A DNA stretch of 64,000 nt from DASRDR01 sp963812945 [NCBI: uncultured Candidatus Rokubacteria bacterium] (GCA_963812945.1 CAWEXD010000008.1:3906001-3970000); one strand, 5' to 3'; positions 1 through 8,644 are shown, counted from the first letter of the stretch. Numbers and translations: made by a program. Notes: generated by a model not told the origin, from the letters alone.

Positions 1-367
1 CGAGAAATCCCGCGGTCGTCATCGAATAAGAAACCGGGGAAATCCACCGACACTTTGGATAACGTGCCAAATCGCCCTCCGACTGTTCAAGCGCCACGAA
101 CTCACCGACCTGCGCCTGCGTGGCCGAACGTAGGGAGTGACAACGCCCTTTCTTGCCCCAGCCACGTCGCCTGGTGTCCACCCAAGCGTCGCGTCATCAT
201 GGTGAGGCGTCGCGTCACTACGGTGGGCAGAGTGTAGCGCGCGGCGGAGGGGCCCGGCAAGGCGATGGGAGGTCGGTGAGATAAGGCCCGGAACCCGTAT
301 GTCTAGCATTCGGGCATCTCCGTCATGAGAGCCGGTATTTTGCACGCGCGGCAATTCGATGAAAGGC
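1..367. other. No gene recognised
   Basis: I see no open frame with protein-like composition on either strand. The base composition is less GC-rich than most of the window. The only structure noticed is a short tandem duplication at 186-227. It may be the decayed edge of an accessory region. Confidence 0.4.
186..227. repeat. Two-copy imperfect 21-bp tandem repeat
   Basis: Two adjacent 21-base units both begin GCGTCGCGTCA and continue with a similar TCATGGTGAG / CTACGGTGGG half. Only two units exist. No function can be assigned. Confidence 0.5.
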
Positions 368-871
368 CTAGCAGCTATGTGTCCGGCGTCGTGGCAACTT
401 GGCGGCGTACCGCCGATTCTCTTCCCGCAGCGAGATCCCTGCGGATCGGGGAGGAACGGTGCGATGGTCCGAGCGCGTCCCTCCGATCGTCCGCACCTCG
501 AAGCGCCGACACCACTTGAAGCTGCGGGGTCCCCGATGGCAAGACTGCCTGGCCCTGCCAGCCGTGGCTCTTAGGCGAGCGATGAAGAAGCCACCCAGGA
601 GCCCCATGGCTAGGGAACCACCTGAGCGGCCCACCGGCCGGGCGCTCATGGCTAGGGACACCTGACCGGATCTGCCCGAACCCGCAGGTGAGGCATGCGT
701 CTGCGGCATCAGTGGTAAGGATTGCAGGTTTGTGTCCCTGCGCCGAGCATCCAAAGACGGCCGTCTGATGCGAAACTCCGCAGTCAAGAGATCGACCGCG
801 TCTTCGACGTCCGCCGCGATCTGCATCTCGGCAGCCCTGATGTGTTCTGGGCGCGCGGTGCTCACGGGCAT
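368..871 (-). CDS. Hypothetical protein, doubtful 3' part
   Basis: I do not recognise this protein. The ATG at 871 overlaps the end of the upstream gene (stop at 862-864), an arrangement typical of translational coupling. The first 35 or so residues (MPVSTARPEHIRAAEMQIAA...) look like an ordinary acidic helix. The frame then enters a degenerate 57-base repeat (681-737) and becomes arginine-rich and out of character. The true gene may be short and its 3' end replaced. It also contains two copies of a 12-base direct repeat (CATGGCTAGGGA at 606 and 648). Confidence 0.3.
   Translation of the reverse strand: MPVSTARPEHIRAAEMQIAADVEDAVDLLTAEFRIRRPSLDARRRDTNLQSLPLMPQTHASPAGSGRSGQVSLAMSARPVGRSGGSLAMGLLGGFFIARLRATAGRARQSCHRGPRSFKWCRRFEVRTIGGTRSDHRTVPPRSAGISLREENRRYAAKLPRRRTHSC
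681..737 (-). repeat. Degenerate direct repeat, copy A
   Basis: Read on the minus strand, this segment and the one at 1136-1192 share GACACAAACCTGCA, then ACTGATG and CGCAGACGCA, and on to an encoded start M(P/S)QTHA. Both thus contain a leader and the first codons of a small open frame. This copy lies inside a hypothetical reading frame. Confidence 0.5.
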
Positions 872-1164
872 CCCTCGCGCTTCCAGCGCCACCTGAACTC
901 GGCAGCCACCTGCTCGGGGGTCATGTTCCGCACTGAGGATTCGCCGGGAAGTTGAGCGGTGTTGTGCGTCGGGTCGTAGACCACGGAGTACCCGTAGCCC
1001 TCAAGCCGCGCTCCGGTGCGGGTCAGCTGTTCCGTGGTAACTCCTCGCGGAGGGAGCCGCCTCATGCGGCGCTCCCAGCGTTCCCGTCGCCGGACATGCC
1101 GCCGGGCACGCTGGGTGGCTCGATAGACCGACCAACCCGCGGTCAGGGCGTGCGTCTGCGACAT
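862..1164 (-). CDS. Small basic hypothetical protein (100 aa)
   Basis: The frame encodes a 100-residue protein, extremely rich in arginine in residues 18-40, followed by a more globular half with a GYGYSVVYDP stretch and an acidic/aromatic end. I do not recognise a family. The start at 1164 is chosen because the composition upstream is not protein-like and because a similar leader plus ATG recurs at 681-737. The last codons overlap the next hypothetical start at 871, so the two could form a small operon. It could also be a chance frame. Confidence 0.4.
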   Translation of the reverse strand: MSQTHALTAGWSVYRATQRARRHVRRRERWERRMRRLPPRGVTTEQLTRTGARLEGYGYSVVYDPTHNTAQLPGESSVRNMTPEQVAAEFRWRWKREGCP

Positions 1165-1192
1165 CAGTCGTGGAGACTGCAGGTTTGTGTCC
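1136..1192 (-). repeat. Degenerate direct repeat, copy B
   Basis: This is the second copy of the segment described at 681-737. Here the shared ATG opens a plausible 100-codon frame. The two copies diverge after the first dozen codons. Confidence 0.5.
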
Positions 1193-1666
1193 GTGCACGG
1201 GGGGGTCTCGACTAGGCGGGAGTAGCCCTGGGACGTAACGGTGGGTGACGTATGCGACAGCGCCAAAGAGGCGATCGAGGCGTCCGCGATCAGCCCGGTG
1301 GGGCGACGGCGCCTCAGTTGGGTCAACGCCGCCCCAAGAAGATCCCACGAGCGGTGCGTCGTCGCCCGGGTAGGCGTCCGAGTCGAGCACTTCGGACGAC
1401 GCCGGAGCGCGCATGACGTGGCACCCGGCTTGCCTGTACTAGAAGACTGGGGGATGGATGCCGAGCCCAATCGTGGAAAGGGCGCACCATGACGTCCGGC
1501 ATCCTGGTCGCGGACCTCGCGTGGTCGGAGCAGGGCTTCGACGACACGCACGCCGAGGCCGGTCACGGCCGATGGGCAGCAGGGATGACGCGGCCCGGGG
1601 ACGGGACCCTCCGCACGACCGACATGTGCTGCGCGTGACCACGACGACCTTGAAGGGGGGAGAGCC

Positions 1667-2467
1667 ATGAACAAGATGATCGTGACCGTGTTCAACGACG
1701 AGAGCAGCGCCTACAAGGGCGTCAATGCTCTCAAACAACTTCACACGGAGGGTAGCCTGACACTGTATGCCACTGCGGTCATCGCGAGAGACGCGAAGGG
1801 CGCGGTCGGTATCAAGCAAGCGGCTGATCAAGGGCCGCTCGGGACTCTTCTCGGATGGGCGACCGGGAGCCTCATCGGGCTGCTCGGCGGCCCGGTTGGT
1901 CTGGCCGTTGGAGCCGTGACCGGCACGGCCGCGGGTTCGCTGTACGACCTGGCGCAGCTCGGCGTCAGCGAGGATTTCGTGGCTGAAGTCTCGCGGTACC
2001 TCTCGCCCGGCAAAGCGGCCGTCATCGCCGAGGTTGACGAGGAATGGATCACGCCGCTCGATGCTCGCATGGAGTCGCTGGGCGGGGTCGTGTTCCGACG
2101 GTCGCGCGGGGAGTTCATCGACGCGCAGATCGAGCGAGAGATCGCAGCCTCCAAGGCGGAGCTCGCCAAGCTGGAGACGGAGTACAGGGAGGCGGGGGCG
2201 GAGGCCAAAGCCAAGCTCAAGGCGAAACTCGATGCCGCTCAGAACCGTCTCCGGGCGCGGCGCGATCTGCTGAAGGAGAAGGTCGAAGCCATCCAGCGCC
2301 AAAACGAAGCCAAGGTCAAGGCGCTGCAGGAGCAAGCAACGCAGGCGAAGGGTGAGATGAAGGCGCGGCTGGACAAGCGTATCGCTGAGGAGCGAGGCGA
2401 TCACCAACTGCGGATGGAGAAGCTGAGCAAGGCTTGGCAGCTCATCAAAGAAGCGGCGGCACTCTGA
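1667..2467 (+). CDS. DUF1269 family protein with C-terminal coiled coil
   Basis: This 266-residue protein opens with the DUF1269 pattern: a short ferredoxin-like start (MNKMIVTVFNDESSAYKGVN), then a glycine-rich hydrophobic segment around residues 62-95 (GTLLGWATGSLIGLLGGP) that is likely membrane-associated. Residues 150-260 are a long charged helix rich in Lys, Glu and Ala with heptad character, expected to form a coiled coil. DUF1269 proteins have no firmly established biochemical role and are often found with stress genes. The start follows a GGGGGGAG ribosome-binding site. The next genes (ElaB-like, HdeD-like) are also small envelope stress-type proteins, so an envelope role is likely but inferred. 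Confidence 0.8.
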   Translation: MNKMIVTVFNDESSAYKGVNALKQLHTEGSLTLYATAVIARDAKGAVGIKQAADQGPLGTLLGWATGSLIGLLGGPVGLAVGAVTGTAAGSLYDLAQLGVSEDFVAEVSRYLSPGKAAVIAEVDEEWITPLDARMESLGGVVFRRSRGEFIDAQIEREIAASKAELAKLETEYREAGAEAKAKLKAKLDAAQNRLRARRDLLKEKVEAIQRQNEAKVKALQEQATQAKGEMKARLDKRIAEERGDHQLRMEKLSKAWQLIKEAAAL

Positions 2468-2574
2468 ACCCACACTCACGACTCTCGACGGTACTCATCC
2501 GCTGATTCCATTGGTGTAGTGAGCCAGTGTACGGTGAGCGAATGAGTGCCGCCGAGTCAATTGGAGACACAACC

Positions 2575-2868
2575 ATGAGAGACGGAGTACTCGACAGAGT
2601 ACCGGAGGTCGGTGTCGCGGCGGCTCAGCTTGGAGCGGGGGTCGAGCGCGTGAAGGACGCTGTCGCGGATGCGCTCGATGACCGGATCAACGCGACGAAG
2701 CGCGCGGTCAAACAGGGCCGCCGCGCGGTCGAAGACCTGGTCGATGACGGCGCGTATCAGATCAAACGGCATCCTGTGGGCGCGCTCGGCATCTCGTTCG
2801 CTATCGGGTTGGGATTGGGAGCGGTGATCGGCACTCTCCTGGCCCACGACAGAAACGGCGGCAAGTGA
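2575..2868 (+). CDS. ElaB/YqjD/DUF883-like membrane-anchored protein
   Basis: This 97-residue protein is mostly one amphipathic helix rich in Lys, Asp, Ala and Val. It ends in a glycine-rich transmembrane segment (residues about 74-92, GALGISFAIGLGLGAVIGTL) and a short charged tail. That layout matches the ElaB/YqjD/DUF883 tail-anchored family, some members of which bind ribosomes at the inner membrane. I chose the ATG at 2575 because GGAG lies nine bases upstream. In-frame GTG (2527) and ATG (2542) codons are alternatives that would add 16 or 11 residues. It follows the DUF1269 gene after about 107 bases. Confidence 0.65.
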   Translation: MRDGVLDRVPEVGVAAAQLGAGVERVKDAVADALDDRINATKRAVKQGRRAVEDLVDDGAYQIKRHPVGALGISFAIGLGLGAVIGTLLAHDRNGGK

Positions 2869-3032
2869 GACGAACCAGCGGAGGCAGGCGACGATCGTCT
2901 GCCTCCCCGCGTGAACGTAGATCGGCTGAAGTGGCTGACCCCCACTCAACGTGGTGGCATATGCTGCCCCACAGCGTAGGACCTGGCGCCGAACGACATT
3001 GAGGAACGGCCTGAACGGAGAAGGAGGACTCG

Positions 3033-3590
3033 ATGCTCCAGACGCTGGCACAGAACTGGTGGGCGATCGCGCTGCGGGGACTGTGCTCCGTGCTCTTCGG
3101 CATCAGCGCGTTCGTCTGGCCCGCGATCACGCTGGCGGTCCTCGTCCTCTTCTACGGCGCCTATGCGCTCGCCGACGGAGTGCTCGCGGTGGCATGGGCC
3201 GTGATGGGACGGCAGCGTGGCGAGTTTCCCTGGGGCGCCCTTCTGGCTGGGCTGGCGGGCATCGCCATCGGGGTCATCACCTTCGTCTATCCGGGACTCA
3301 CCACGCTGGTGCTCGTGTACCTGATCGCGGCCTGGGCCCTCCTCCGGGGCGTGTTCGAGATCATCGCGGCCGTCCAGCTCCGGCACGAGCTCGAGAACGA
3401 GTGGTTGCTCGGCCTAAGCGGCCTCCTGTCCATGGTCCTCGGGGTCTTGCTGTTCGTCGCCCCGGGCGCCGGAGCCCTGGCGATGCTGTGGTGGATCGGC
3501 GCCTTCGCCATCCTGTTCGGCGTCCTGACGATGATCCTCGGCTTCCGGTTGAAGAGTCTGAAGCACCGGATCGCCCGTCGGACAGCGTAG
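3033..3590 (+). CDS. HdeD family (DUF308) membrane protein
   Basis: This 185-residue protein consists of about six hydrophobic segments arranged as three similar hairpins, each with the DUF308/HdeD signature (for example NWWAIALRGLCSVLFGISAF and AWALLRGVFEIIAAVQLR). HdeD is an inner-membrane protein linked to acid resistance in E. coli; in other bacteria its function is unproven. An AGGAGG ribosome-binding site sits seven bases before the ATG. It lies between the ElaB-like gene and the lipid kinase gene, which suggests an envelope maintenance cluster. Confidence 0.8.
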   Translation: MLQTLAQNWWAIALRGLCSVLFGISAFVWPAITLAVLVLFYGAYALADGVLAVAWAVMGRQRGEFPWGALLAGLAGIAIGVITFVYPGLTTLVLVYLIAAWALLRGVFEIIAAVQLRHELENEWLLGLSGLLSMVLGVLLFVAPGAGALAMLWWIGAFAILFGVLTMILGFRLKSLKHRIARRTA

Positions 3591-3663
3591 ACAGCAAGCG
3601 CCTCGCACCCACTTGGTGAGGATTCACCGCCTCTCCCACTCGGCCGCACCGACAAGTTCTTCC

Positions 3664-4617
3664 ATGCATGGCACGCATCCGGCATTGCTCGAACCGAAGC
3701 GATCGGCCGTCGTGACGTGCATCCTGAACAACGCGGCTGGATCCGGCCACCCGGAACCGGTGCGCCGCCGGCGCCGGGAGGCGGCCGTGGAGCAGCTGAC
3801 CCGCATCGCCGGCGAGCACGGCGTGCGGACGAAAATCCTCCGTGCCCGCGACGGCACCGAGCTGCTCTCGTTCGCCACGCAGGCCGTGAGCGAGAAGAGC
3901 AATCCTGTGGTTGCCGGGGGCGGTGACGGCACGGTGAACGCGGTCGCCTCCAAGCTCATCGGCACCGGCACGGCGCTCGGCGTGCTCCCGCTCGGCTCGC
4001 TGAACCATTTCTCCAGGGACGCCGGCATTCCGCTAGACGTCGAGCAGGCGGTGACCACTGTCTTCACCGGACGCGTGACCGCCGTGGATGTCGGCGAGGT
4101 GAACGACCGGATCTTCCTGAATAACTCGAGCCTGGGCATCTATCCCGAGGTCGTCCGGATGCGCGAAGAGGAGCAGCGCCACGGCCACAGCAAATGGGCG
4201 GCGCTCGTGCACGCCTGGGTCTCCGCCTTGCGCCACGACGCGCAGCTGCACATCCGGCTGCGGGACGGGGGAGAGGAAGCGGTGACCCCGCTGCTCTTCG
4301 TGGGCAACAACCGCTACGAGATCGTCGGCCTGAAGGTCGGCTCGCGGTTGGCGCTCGACGCCGGCCATCTCTGGGTGTGCGCCGCGCCACGCGCGAGCAG
4401 GATCGAGCGGGTGCGCATGGGCCTCCGCGCGCTCTTCGGCCGGATCACCTATCGCGATCTGAACGCCCGCGATGCAACGGAGTTCACAGTCTACGCCCGG
4501 GAGCGCAGCGTCGACGTCGCGACCGACGGTGAAGTGACCGCGATGACGCCACCGCTGTACTATCGCTGCCGGCCCCGCGCCCTTCTTGTCATCGTGCCGA
4601 GGGCGAAGGGCGCATGA
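3664..4617 (+). CDS. Diacylglycerol kinase family lipid kinase
   Basis: This protein of about 317 residues belongs to the DAGK catalytic domain/YegS superfamily, which phosphorylates lipid hydroxyls with ATP. The nucleotide-binding GGGDGTVN motif lies at about residues 86-93, followed by LGVLPLGSLNHFSRD, the family's variant of the G-T-x-N-D-F motif (usual threonine replaced by serine and asparagine by histidine-phenylalanine context). The C-terminal beta-sandwich holds the conserved VATDGE segment. I chose the ATG at 3664; TTG/GTG codons at 3613/3616 would extend it by 17 residues without a clear ribosome-binding site. Its stop overlaps the start of the PAP2 phosphatase gene, so the two are probably translated together and could act on the same lipid phosphate pool. 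Confidence 0.8.
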   Translation: MHGTHPALLEPKRSAVVTCILNNAAGSGHPEPVRRRRREAAVEQLTRIAGEHGVRTKILRARDGTELLSFATQAVSEKSNPVVAGGGDGTVNAVASKLIGTGTALGVLPLGSLNHFSRDAGIPLDVEQAVTTVFTGRVTAVDVGEVNDRIFLNNSSLGIYPEVVRMREEEQRHGHSKWAALVHAWVSALRHDAQLHIRLRDGGEEAVTPLLFVGNNRYEIVGLKVGSRLALDAGHLWVCAAPRASRIERVRMGLRALFGRITYRDLNARDATEFTVYARERSVDVATDGEVTAMTPPLYYRCRPRALLVIVPRAKGA

Positions 4618-5240
4618 GCATGGAGCACTGCGGGCGCATCGCCGTCATCGTTCTCACGTCAATCGTTGCAGCACTCTTCGGCTGGTTGGCGGTTGCGAGA
4701 CGGTCCGGCGCCACGCTGGGGTTCGATCTTGGGGTCCGTGCTCACGTCCATGACTGGGCCTCGCCGACGATGACCGTGATCGCGCGCAGCTTCACCGTCC
4801 TTGGTTCACCGATCTTCCTCTCGGTGCTCTTCGGGATCACAATGCTGGTGTTCTACCGCCTCGAATGGAAGCGACCGCCGATCATCTTGGCAGAGGTGAT
4901 GGCGGGGGCCATCGTATGCAACATCGGCCTCAAGTCCCTCATCCAGCGCGCGCGCCCCGAACCGTTCTTCGGTCTGAATCCGTCGAGCTACAGTTTCCCG
5001 AGCGGTCACGCGTTGTACTCACTCTGCTTCTATGGCGTGATCGCGAGCGTGCTCGCGACGCACGCGCCGGAGCGGGCCGCGAGGATCGGGATCTGGGGCG
5101 CGGCGGCGCTGCTGATCGTGGGGATCGGGCTGTCACGCGTGTATCTCGGCGTCCACTATCCCTCGGACGTGATCGCCGCCTATCTCAGCGCCGCGTTCGT
5201 GATCGGCGCGGTGCTCGCGTTCTCGCCCGGCTGGTCGTAG
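4614..5240 (+). CDS. PAP2 family phosphatase
   Basis: This 208-residue integral membrane protein contains the three phosphatidic acid phosphatase type 2 motifs: K-x6-RP (KSLIQRARP), PSGH, and SRVYLGVHYPSD, which supplies the catalytic histidine and aspartate. About five or six transmembrane segments are visible. Members dephosphorylate phosphatidate, undecaprenyl diphosphate or related lipids at the membrane surface. The ATG overlaps the lipid kinase stop (ATGA), indicating an operon and coupling. The exact substrate cannot be read from the sequence. Confidence 0.85.
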   Translation: MSMEHCGRIAVIVLTSIVAALFGWLAVARRSGATLGFDLGVRAHVHDWASPTMTVIARSFTVLGSPIFLSVLFGITMLVFYRLEWKRPPIILAEVMAGAIVCNIGLKSLIQRARPEPFFGLNPSSYSFPSGHALYSLCFYGVIASVLATHAPERAARIGIWGAAALLIVGIGLSRVYLGVHYPSDVIAAYLSAAFVIGAVLAFSPGWS

Positions 5241-5420
5241 CGACCGACAGGCTCCCAGCATCGAGGCACACCCCCATCGGGGCGCGGGCGCCGTTGCGTC
5301 GCTCACCGGCCAGGGTCCGTCTCGCGAACGCGTCGGGGATGGCCGATTTCTGCTATGCCCGAAACTATGCCCGCGACCGCCCCTCACAGGCCCAAAACCA
5401 GCCCCCGCCAGCCAAGCACC

Positions 5421-5462
5421 CAAAGAAAAACCCCTCGGTAAGTCCGCGACTTACCGAGGGGT
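5421..5462 (-). terminator. Rho-independent terminator-like hairpin
   Basis: A 15-bp perfect inverted repeat (arms 5430-5444 and 5448-5462, three-base loop) is followed on the minus strand by TTTTTCTTT. That is a classic intrinsic terminator for transcripts coming from the tRNA-like sequence at 5520. The tract on the plus strand side (TTCTATTT) is weaker. Confidence 0.7.
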
Positions 5463-5472
5463 TCTATTTCGC

Positions 5473-5520
5473 CCGCCTGCTTGACAGGCCAGTGTGCTAA
5501 CCAGGCTGCACCACGACCCC
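5473..5520 (-). pseudogene. 5' half of tRNA-Asp(GUC)
   Basis: The minus strand reads GGGGTCG acceptor arm, TG, a D-arm (GTGC...GCAC around AGCCTGGTTA) and an anticodon arm with loop CTGTCAA, i.e. anticodon GTC at 5483-5485. The 3' side of the anticodon stem is altered (one mismatch) and no matching T-arm or acceptor 3' strand follows. Instead the terminator hairpin comes next. It is therefore a tRNA fragment, not a working tRNA gene. The same fragment exists at 17580-17627. Confidence 0.65.
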
Positions 5521-5590
5521 GATGCGGAAGAACGCAGTCAGACTAACGACTTACCGCACACCTGTCAACTCGCGACATCGGTCGTGCTGT

Positions 5591-5640
5591 TGCGACATAA
5601 AAGTGTCATCCCCTAGCGGCCACGTGAAAGTGTCGCCCCC
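5591..5640. mobile_element. Possible insertion-sequence end (relic)
   Basis: The motif AAAGTGTC followed by a C-rich run occurs twice (about 5600 and 5627), next to TGCGACATAA. This resembles the repeated ends of some IS21-like elements. No transposase gene follows: the ATG at 5641 opens only five codons. The assignment rests on resemblance alone. Confidence 0.25.
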
Positions 5641-5648
5641 ATGAACAC

Positions 5649-6084
5649 ATGCAAGTGACCGCCTTCTACACGCCGGCTGCGGCCGTATTGTCACCGGCCT
5701 TGCTGACCGAGGAGGAACTTCGCGCGGCGTATCGGACGGCGGCCACCGACGTCAGGGTGGAGACGGCGCTTCGCCGGGCCGGGCACGCTTATCGTCTACG
5801 TGGTCCCGCTCGAGTGGCGCCTGCCGGATCTCCCCCTCGACCACACCCCACCGTCCGGAGGCCACCATCAGTCCGCCGGGTTCGACCGACGCTACCACAA
5901 AGTGCTGTTCACGCAGCCCCGCACGCATGCCCCGCGCGCGTCGGGCCGCGAGATCGTCCTGAACACGTATGGGCGAGACCCGATCGTGGTCGCCCGCGTC
6001 GACATCTCGGGCCCGGCGGTGACCGCGGTCGAGACTCCGCCCCAGCATGTGCGGTGGGGGGACATCCCGACCCCGATGTTCTGA
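5649..6084 (+). pseudogene. Broken hypothetical gene
   Basis: Two neighbouring frames look protein-like in succession. The first, from 5649, starts MQVTAFYTPAAAVLSPAL and is convincing to about 5780. A second frame then continues as GTLIVYVVPLEWRLPDLPLD and runs to a stop at 6084 with normal composition (…RYHKVLFTQPRTHAPRASG…). A frameshift around 5780 would join them into a protein of about 145 residues. I do not recognise a family. Confidence 0.35.
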
Positions 6085-6220
6085 AGGCGCCTCCTTGAGA
6101 GGCTGGTAACCAGGACTGTAGCGACGCGGACTTCCGCAGCGGTCGCCACCTGCGGTTGCCAGGGCGCCTCTAGCGGAAGCCCGCGCCACGCGGACACGAG
6201 CCGAGTCCATCACGGACCGA

Positions 6221-6600
6221 TCATCCGAGTGCACCCATCCCGTTCTCAAGCTTCTCCAGCCAGTACGTCATGCCCATCTCGCCGTACATCGCTGTCGCGG
6301 TGGTCAGGGGTTCCTGGGCCTGGTCCCGCTGACCCCTCCGCCGGTACAGCCTGCCGAGGCCGAGGTGGCAGTGGGCCACGAGCGGACGCATCTCGAGCCG
6401 GGAGGCGAGGTCATTGCGGCACCGTAGTGGGCCGCGGCCGTCGCCGCGTCGGGGCGATCATGATGCGGGGCGACGTCGCCCAAGAAGCGGAGGGCCCACG
6501 CCTCATAGCCGCGTTCACCGCGCCCACGAGCGAGCATCACCGTGCGGTCGGCGCAGGCGCGGGTGTTCTCGACCTGGTCCGCGAGCCGGCCGCATCCGTC
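6221..6600 (-). pseudogene. 3' relic of a cyclase/AAA/TPR regulator
   Basis: The minus strand encodes a TPR-type C-terminus in two frames: first RGYEAWALRFLGDVAPHHD and, after a shift near 6440, MRPLVAHCHLGLGRLYRRRG and finally GMTYWLEKLENGMGALG before a TGA at 6221-6223. This is the typical end of the large adenylate cyclase/ATPase/TPR proteins common in such genomes. A complete relative is encoded at 31006-34614. Everything upstream of about 6600 is missing, so this is a truncated and frameshifted remnant. Confidence 0.65.
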
Positions 6601-6679
6601 GTCCTACACATGACCTTGACGTGGCCCCCACCCGCGGGGCACCCTCGGGGCGGATTAGCGCCCGGAAGGAGGCGTGGAA

Positions 6680-8149
6680 GTGCAGCCCGGCAATCTCCTC
6701 TTCATCCTGTCGGACGAGCACCAGCGTGACTGCACCGGCTGCTATGGCGATCCCGTCGCCATCACGCCGAACCTCGACCGGCTGGCGGCGCGGGGGGTGC
6801 GCTTCACCAGCGCCTACACGCCCTGCCCGATCTGCGTGCCCGCGCGCGCGGCGCTGGCGACCGGCCGGTGGGTGCATGCGACCCGGGCCTGGGACAACGC
6901 CGCCCCCTATCACGGGGAGCTGCCGAGCTGGCACCACCGTCTCCGGGCCGGCGGCCATCGCGTCGTCTCGATCGGCAAGCTGCACTTCCGTGCGACGACC
7001 GACGACAACGGCTTCAACGAGGAGATCCTGCCCCTGCACGTCCTCGACGGCCAGGGCGACCTCCTCGGCATCCTGCGCGAGCCGCCGGCCCGGCGGCCCA
7101 GCACGCCCGCGCTGGCGGCCAGCGCCGGCCCCGGGTCCTCGCCCTACAACGACTACGACCTGGCGATCGCGGCCGCGGCCCGCCGCTGGATCGAGACCGA
7201 GGGCGGGCGCCACGACCGGCCCTGGGCGCTGTTCGTGTCGTTCGTGCGGCCGCACTTTCCGCTGACCCCGCCGCCGGAGTTCTTCCAGCTCTATCCGCCC
7301 GAGCGCATGCCGATGCCGCGGCTGTACGGCGAGGCGGCGCGGCCACTTCACCCGGTGGTGGCGGCGCTCCGGGCCGTGATGGACTACGACGACTACTTCG
7401 CCGATGCCGCGGCGGTGCGGCGCGCCATCGCGGCCTACTACGGCCTCGTCAGCTTCCTCGACGACAACGTCGGCACGGTGCTGGCGGCGCTCGAGGCGGC
7501 CGCGCTGGCGGCGACCACGCGGGTCATCTACACCTCCGACCACGGCGACAACCTCGGCTGCCGCGGGCTCTGGGGCAAGTCGGTGTTGTACGAGGAGTCC
7601 GCCGCCGTCCCGCTCATCGTGGCCGGGCCCGGGGTGCCCACCGGCACGACTGTCGCCACGCCGGCATCGCTGGTCGACTGCCACCGGTCCATCCTCGAGG
7701 CCGTGGGCTGTCCCCTGACCCCCGATGACGAGGCCCTGCCCTCCCGCTCGCTGTGGGCCATCGCCGCCGGCCAGCGCCCCGAGCGCACGGTGCTGTCGGA
7801 GTACCACGCGGCCGGCTCGATCACGGGCAGCTTCATGATCCGGCACGGGCGCTGGAAGTACATCCACCACGTCGGCTTCCGGCCGGAGCTGTATGACCTG
7901 GAGGCCGACCCGGGCGAGACCACGGACCTGGCCGAGCGGTCCGACCTGACGCCGGTGCTGGCCGAGTGCGAGGCCAGGCTGCGCGCGCTCTGCGACCCGA
8001 CGGCGGTCAACGCCGAGGCGTTCGCCGACCAGCGCCGCCGGATTGCCGATCTGGGCGGGCGCGACGCCATCCTGGCGCGCGGCGACTTCAGCTACACGCC
8101 GGCGCCTGGGGAGAAGCCCGTGCTCGTCGTCGAGCCGAAGGAGCGCTGA
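6680..8149 (+). CDS. Sulfatase (type I, formylglycine-dependent)
   Basis: This protein of about 489 residues has the sulfatase alkaline-phosphatase-like fold. The N-terminus NLLFILSDEHQRD supplies metal-binding aspartate. The modification motif C-V-P-A-R lies in CPICVPARAALATGRW, with the cysteine at about residue 52 converted to formylglycine in this family. The second metal site is YTSDHGDNLG, and LYDLEADPGETTDLA is the usual C-terminal signature. No signal peptide is visible, so it is probably cytoplasmic. I prefer the GTG at 6680, seven bases after AGGAGG; the GTG at 6674 is too close. It precedes a TctB-TctA-TctC transporter set, suggesting that the transporter imports a sulfated or otherwise anionic organic substrate. 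That link is an inference. Confidence 0.85.
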   Translation: MQPGNLLFILSDEHQRDCTGCYGDPVAITPNLDRLAARGVRFTSAYTPCPICVPARAALATGRWVHATRAWDNAAPYHGELPSWHHRLRAGGHRVVSIGKLHFRATTDDNGFNEEILPLHVLDGQGDLLGILREPPARRPSTPALAASAGPGSSPYNDYDLAIAAAARRWIETEGGRHDRPWALFVSFVRPHFPLTPPPEFFQLYPPERMPMPRLYGEAARPLHPVVAALRAVMDYDDYFADAAAVRRAIAAYYGLVSFLDDNVGTVLAALEAAALAATTRVIYTSDHGDNLGCRGLWGKSVLYEESAAVPLIVAGPGVPTGTTVATPASLVDCHRSILEAVGCPLTPDDEALPSRSLWAIAAGQRPERTVLSEYHAAGSITGSFMIRHGRWKYIHHVGFRPELYDLEADPGETTDLAERSDLTPVLAECEARLRALCDPTAVNAEAFADQRRRIADLGGRDAILARGDFSYTPAPGEKPVLVVEPKER

Positions 8150-8630
8150 GACGCGGCGGGCGGAGATCGCCTACATCCTGCTGATCGTCGTGGTCGCCGC
8201 CGTGACCTGGCGCGCGGCCCGGGGGCTGCCGCCGGCCCCGTACGACCCGCTGGGCCCCAAGGCCTTCCCCATCGGCGTGAGCGTCGCGCTCGCGGCGCTC
8301 GGGCTCGCGATGCTGGTCCGGCTCCTTATCGGACGCTCGCTGGGCCGCGCCGCGACCAGCATGGTCGTGGGACTCGAGGCCTCCGCCGGCCACGTGCGGC
8401 GGCCCTGGACGGCGGCCGGCATCCTGATCATGGCCTTCGGCTACGCGGGCGCCCTGAGCACACGCGGCGTCGGCTTCCTGGCCGCGACCGCGGTGTACCT
8501 ATTCCTGTCCGGGGTGCTGCTCGGGACCCTCGAGGCCCGGCGGGTGGCCGCGGTGGCCGCGTTCGCCGTGGTGGCGGCCGTCGTCCTCGACCTCTTGTTC
8601 CGTGGCCTCTTCAGGCTCGACCTGACCTGA
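8043..8630 (+). CDS. tctB: TctB-like small subunit of tripartite tricarboxylate transporter
   Basis: From about 8148 the frame encodes a four-helix membrane protein (AYILLIVVVAAVTWRAARGLP, WTAAGILIMAFGYAG and two further helices near the end), the size and layout of TctB, the poorly conserved small subunit of tripartite tricarboxylate transporters. The reading frame has no ATG, GTG or TTG between the TTG at 8043 and the middle of the first helix. The true start may be a non-standard codon near the sulfatase stop at 8149. The first 35 residues from 8043 look like an out-of-frame reading of the sulfatase gene and are probably not real. TctA follows after 14 bases. Confidence 0.7.
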   Translation: MPIWAGATPSWRAATSATRRRLGRSPCSSSSRRSAETRRAEIAYILLIVVVAAVTWRAARGLPPAPYDPLGPKAFPIGVSVALAALGLAMLVRLLIGRSLGRAATSMVVGLEASAGHVRRPWTAAGILIMAFGYAGALSTRGVGFLAATAVYLFLSGVLLGTLEARRVAAVAAFAVVAAVVLDLLFRGLFRLDLT

Positions 8631-8644
8631 GGGCTCGCCGCGCC

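Larger units (their letters stand above)
5341..5527. repeat. Dispersed repeat, copy 1 (tRNA-Asp half plus hairpin)
   Basis: This stretch of about 187 bases recurs almost intact at 17449-17634 and in part at 11336-11433. It begins with GCTATGCCCGAAACTATGCC, continues to a 15-bp perfect hairpin and ends in a sequence that, on the minus strand, is the 5' half of a tRNA-Asp. It could be a relic of integration events targeting a tRNA gene. No integrase gene lies next to it. Confidence 0.75.

Noticed and set aside
1439-2479. Minus-strand frame covering the DUF1269 gene
   Set aside because: Leu/Arg-rich shadow of a well-supported plus-strand gene with a good ribosome-binding site.
5430-5520. Complete tRNA-Asp gene
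   Set aside because: The T-arm and 3' acceptor strand are missing and the anticodon stem is altered, so only a 5' half can be claimed.
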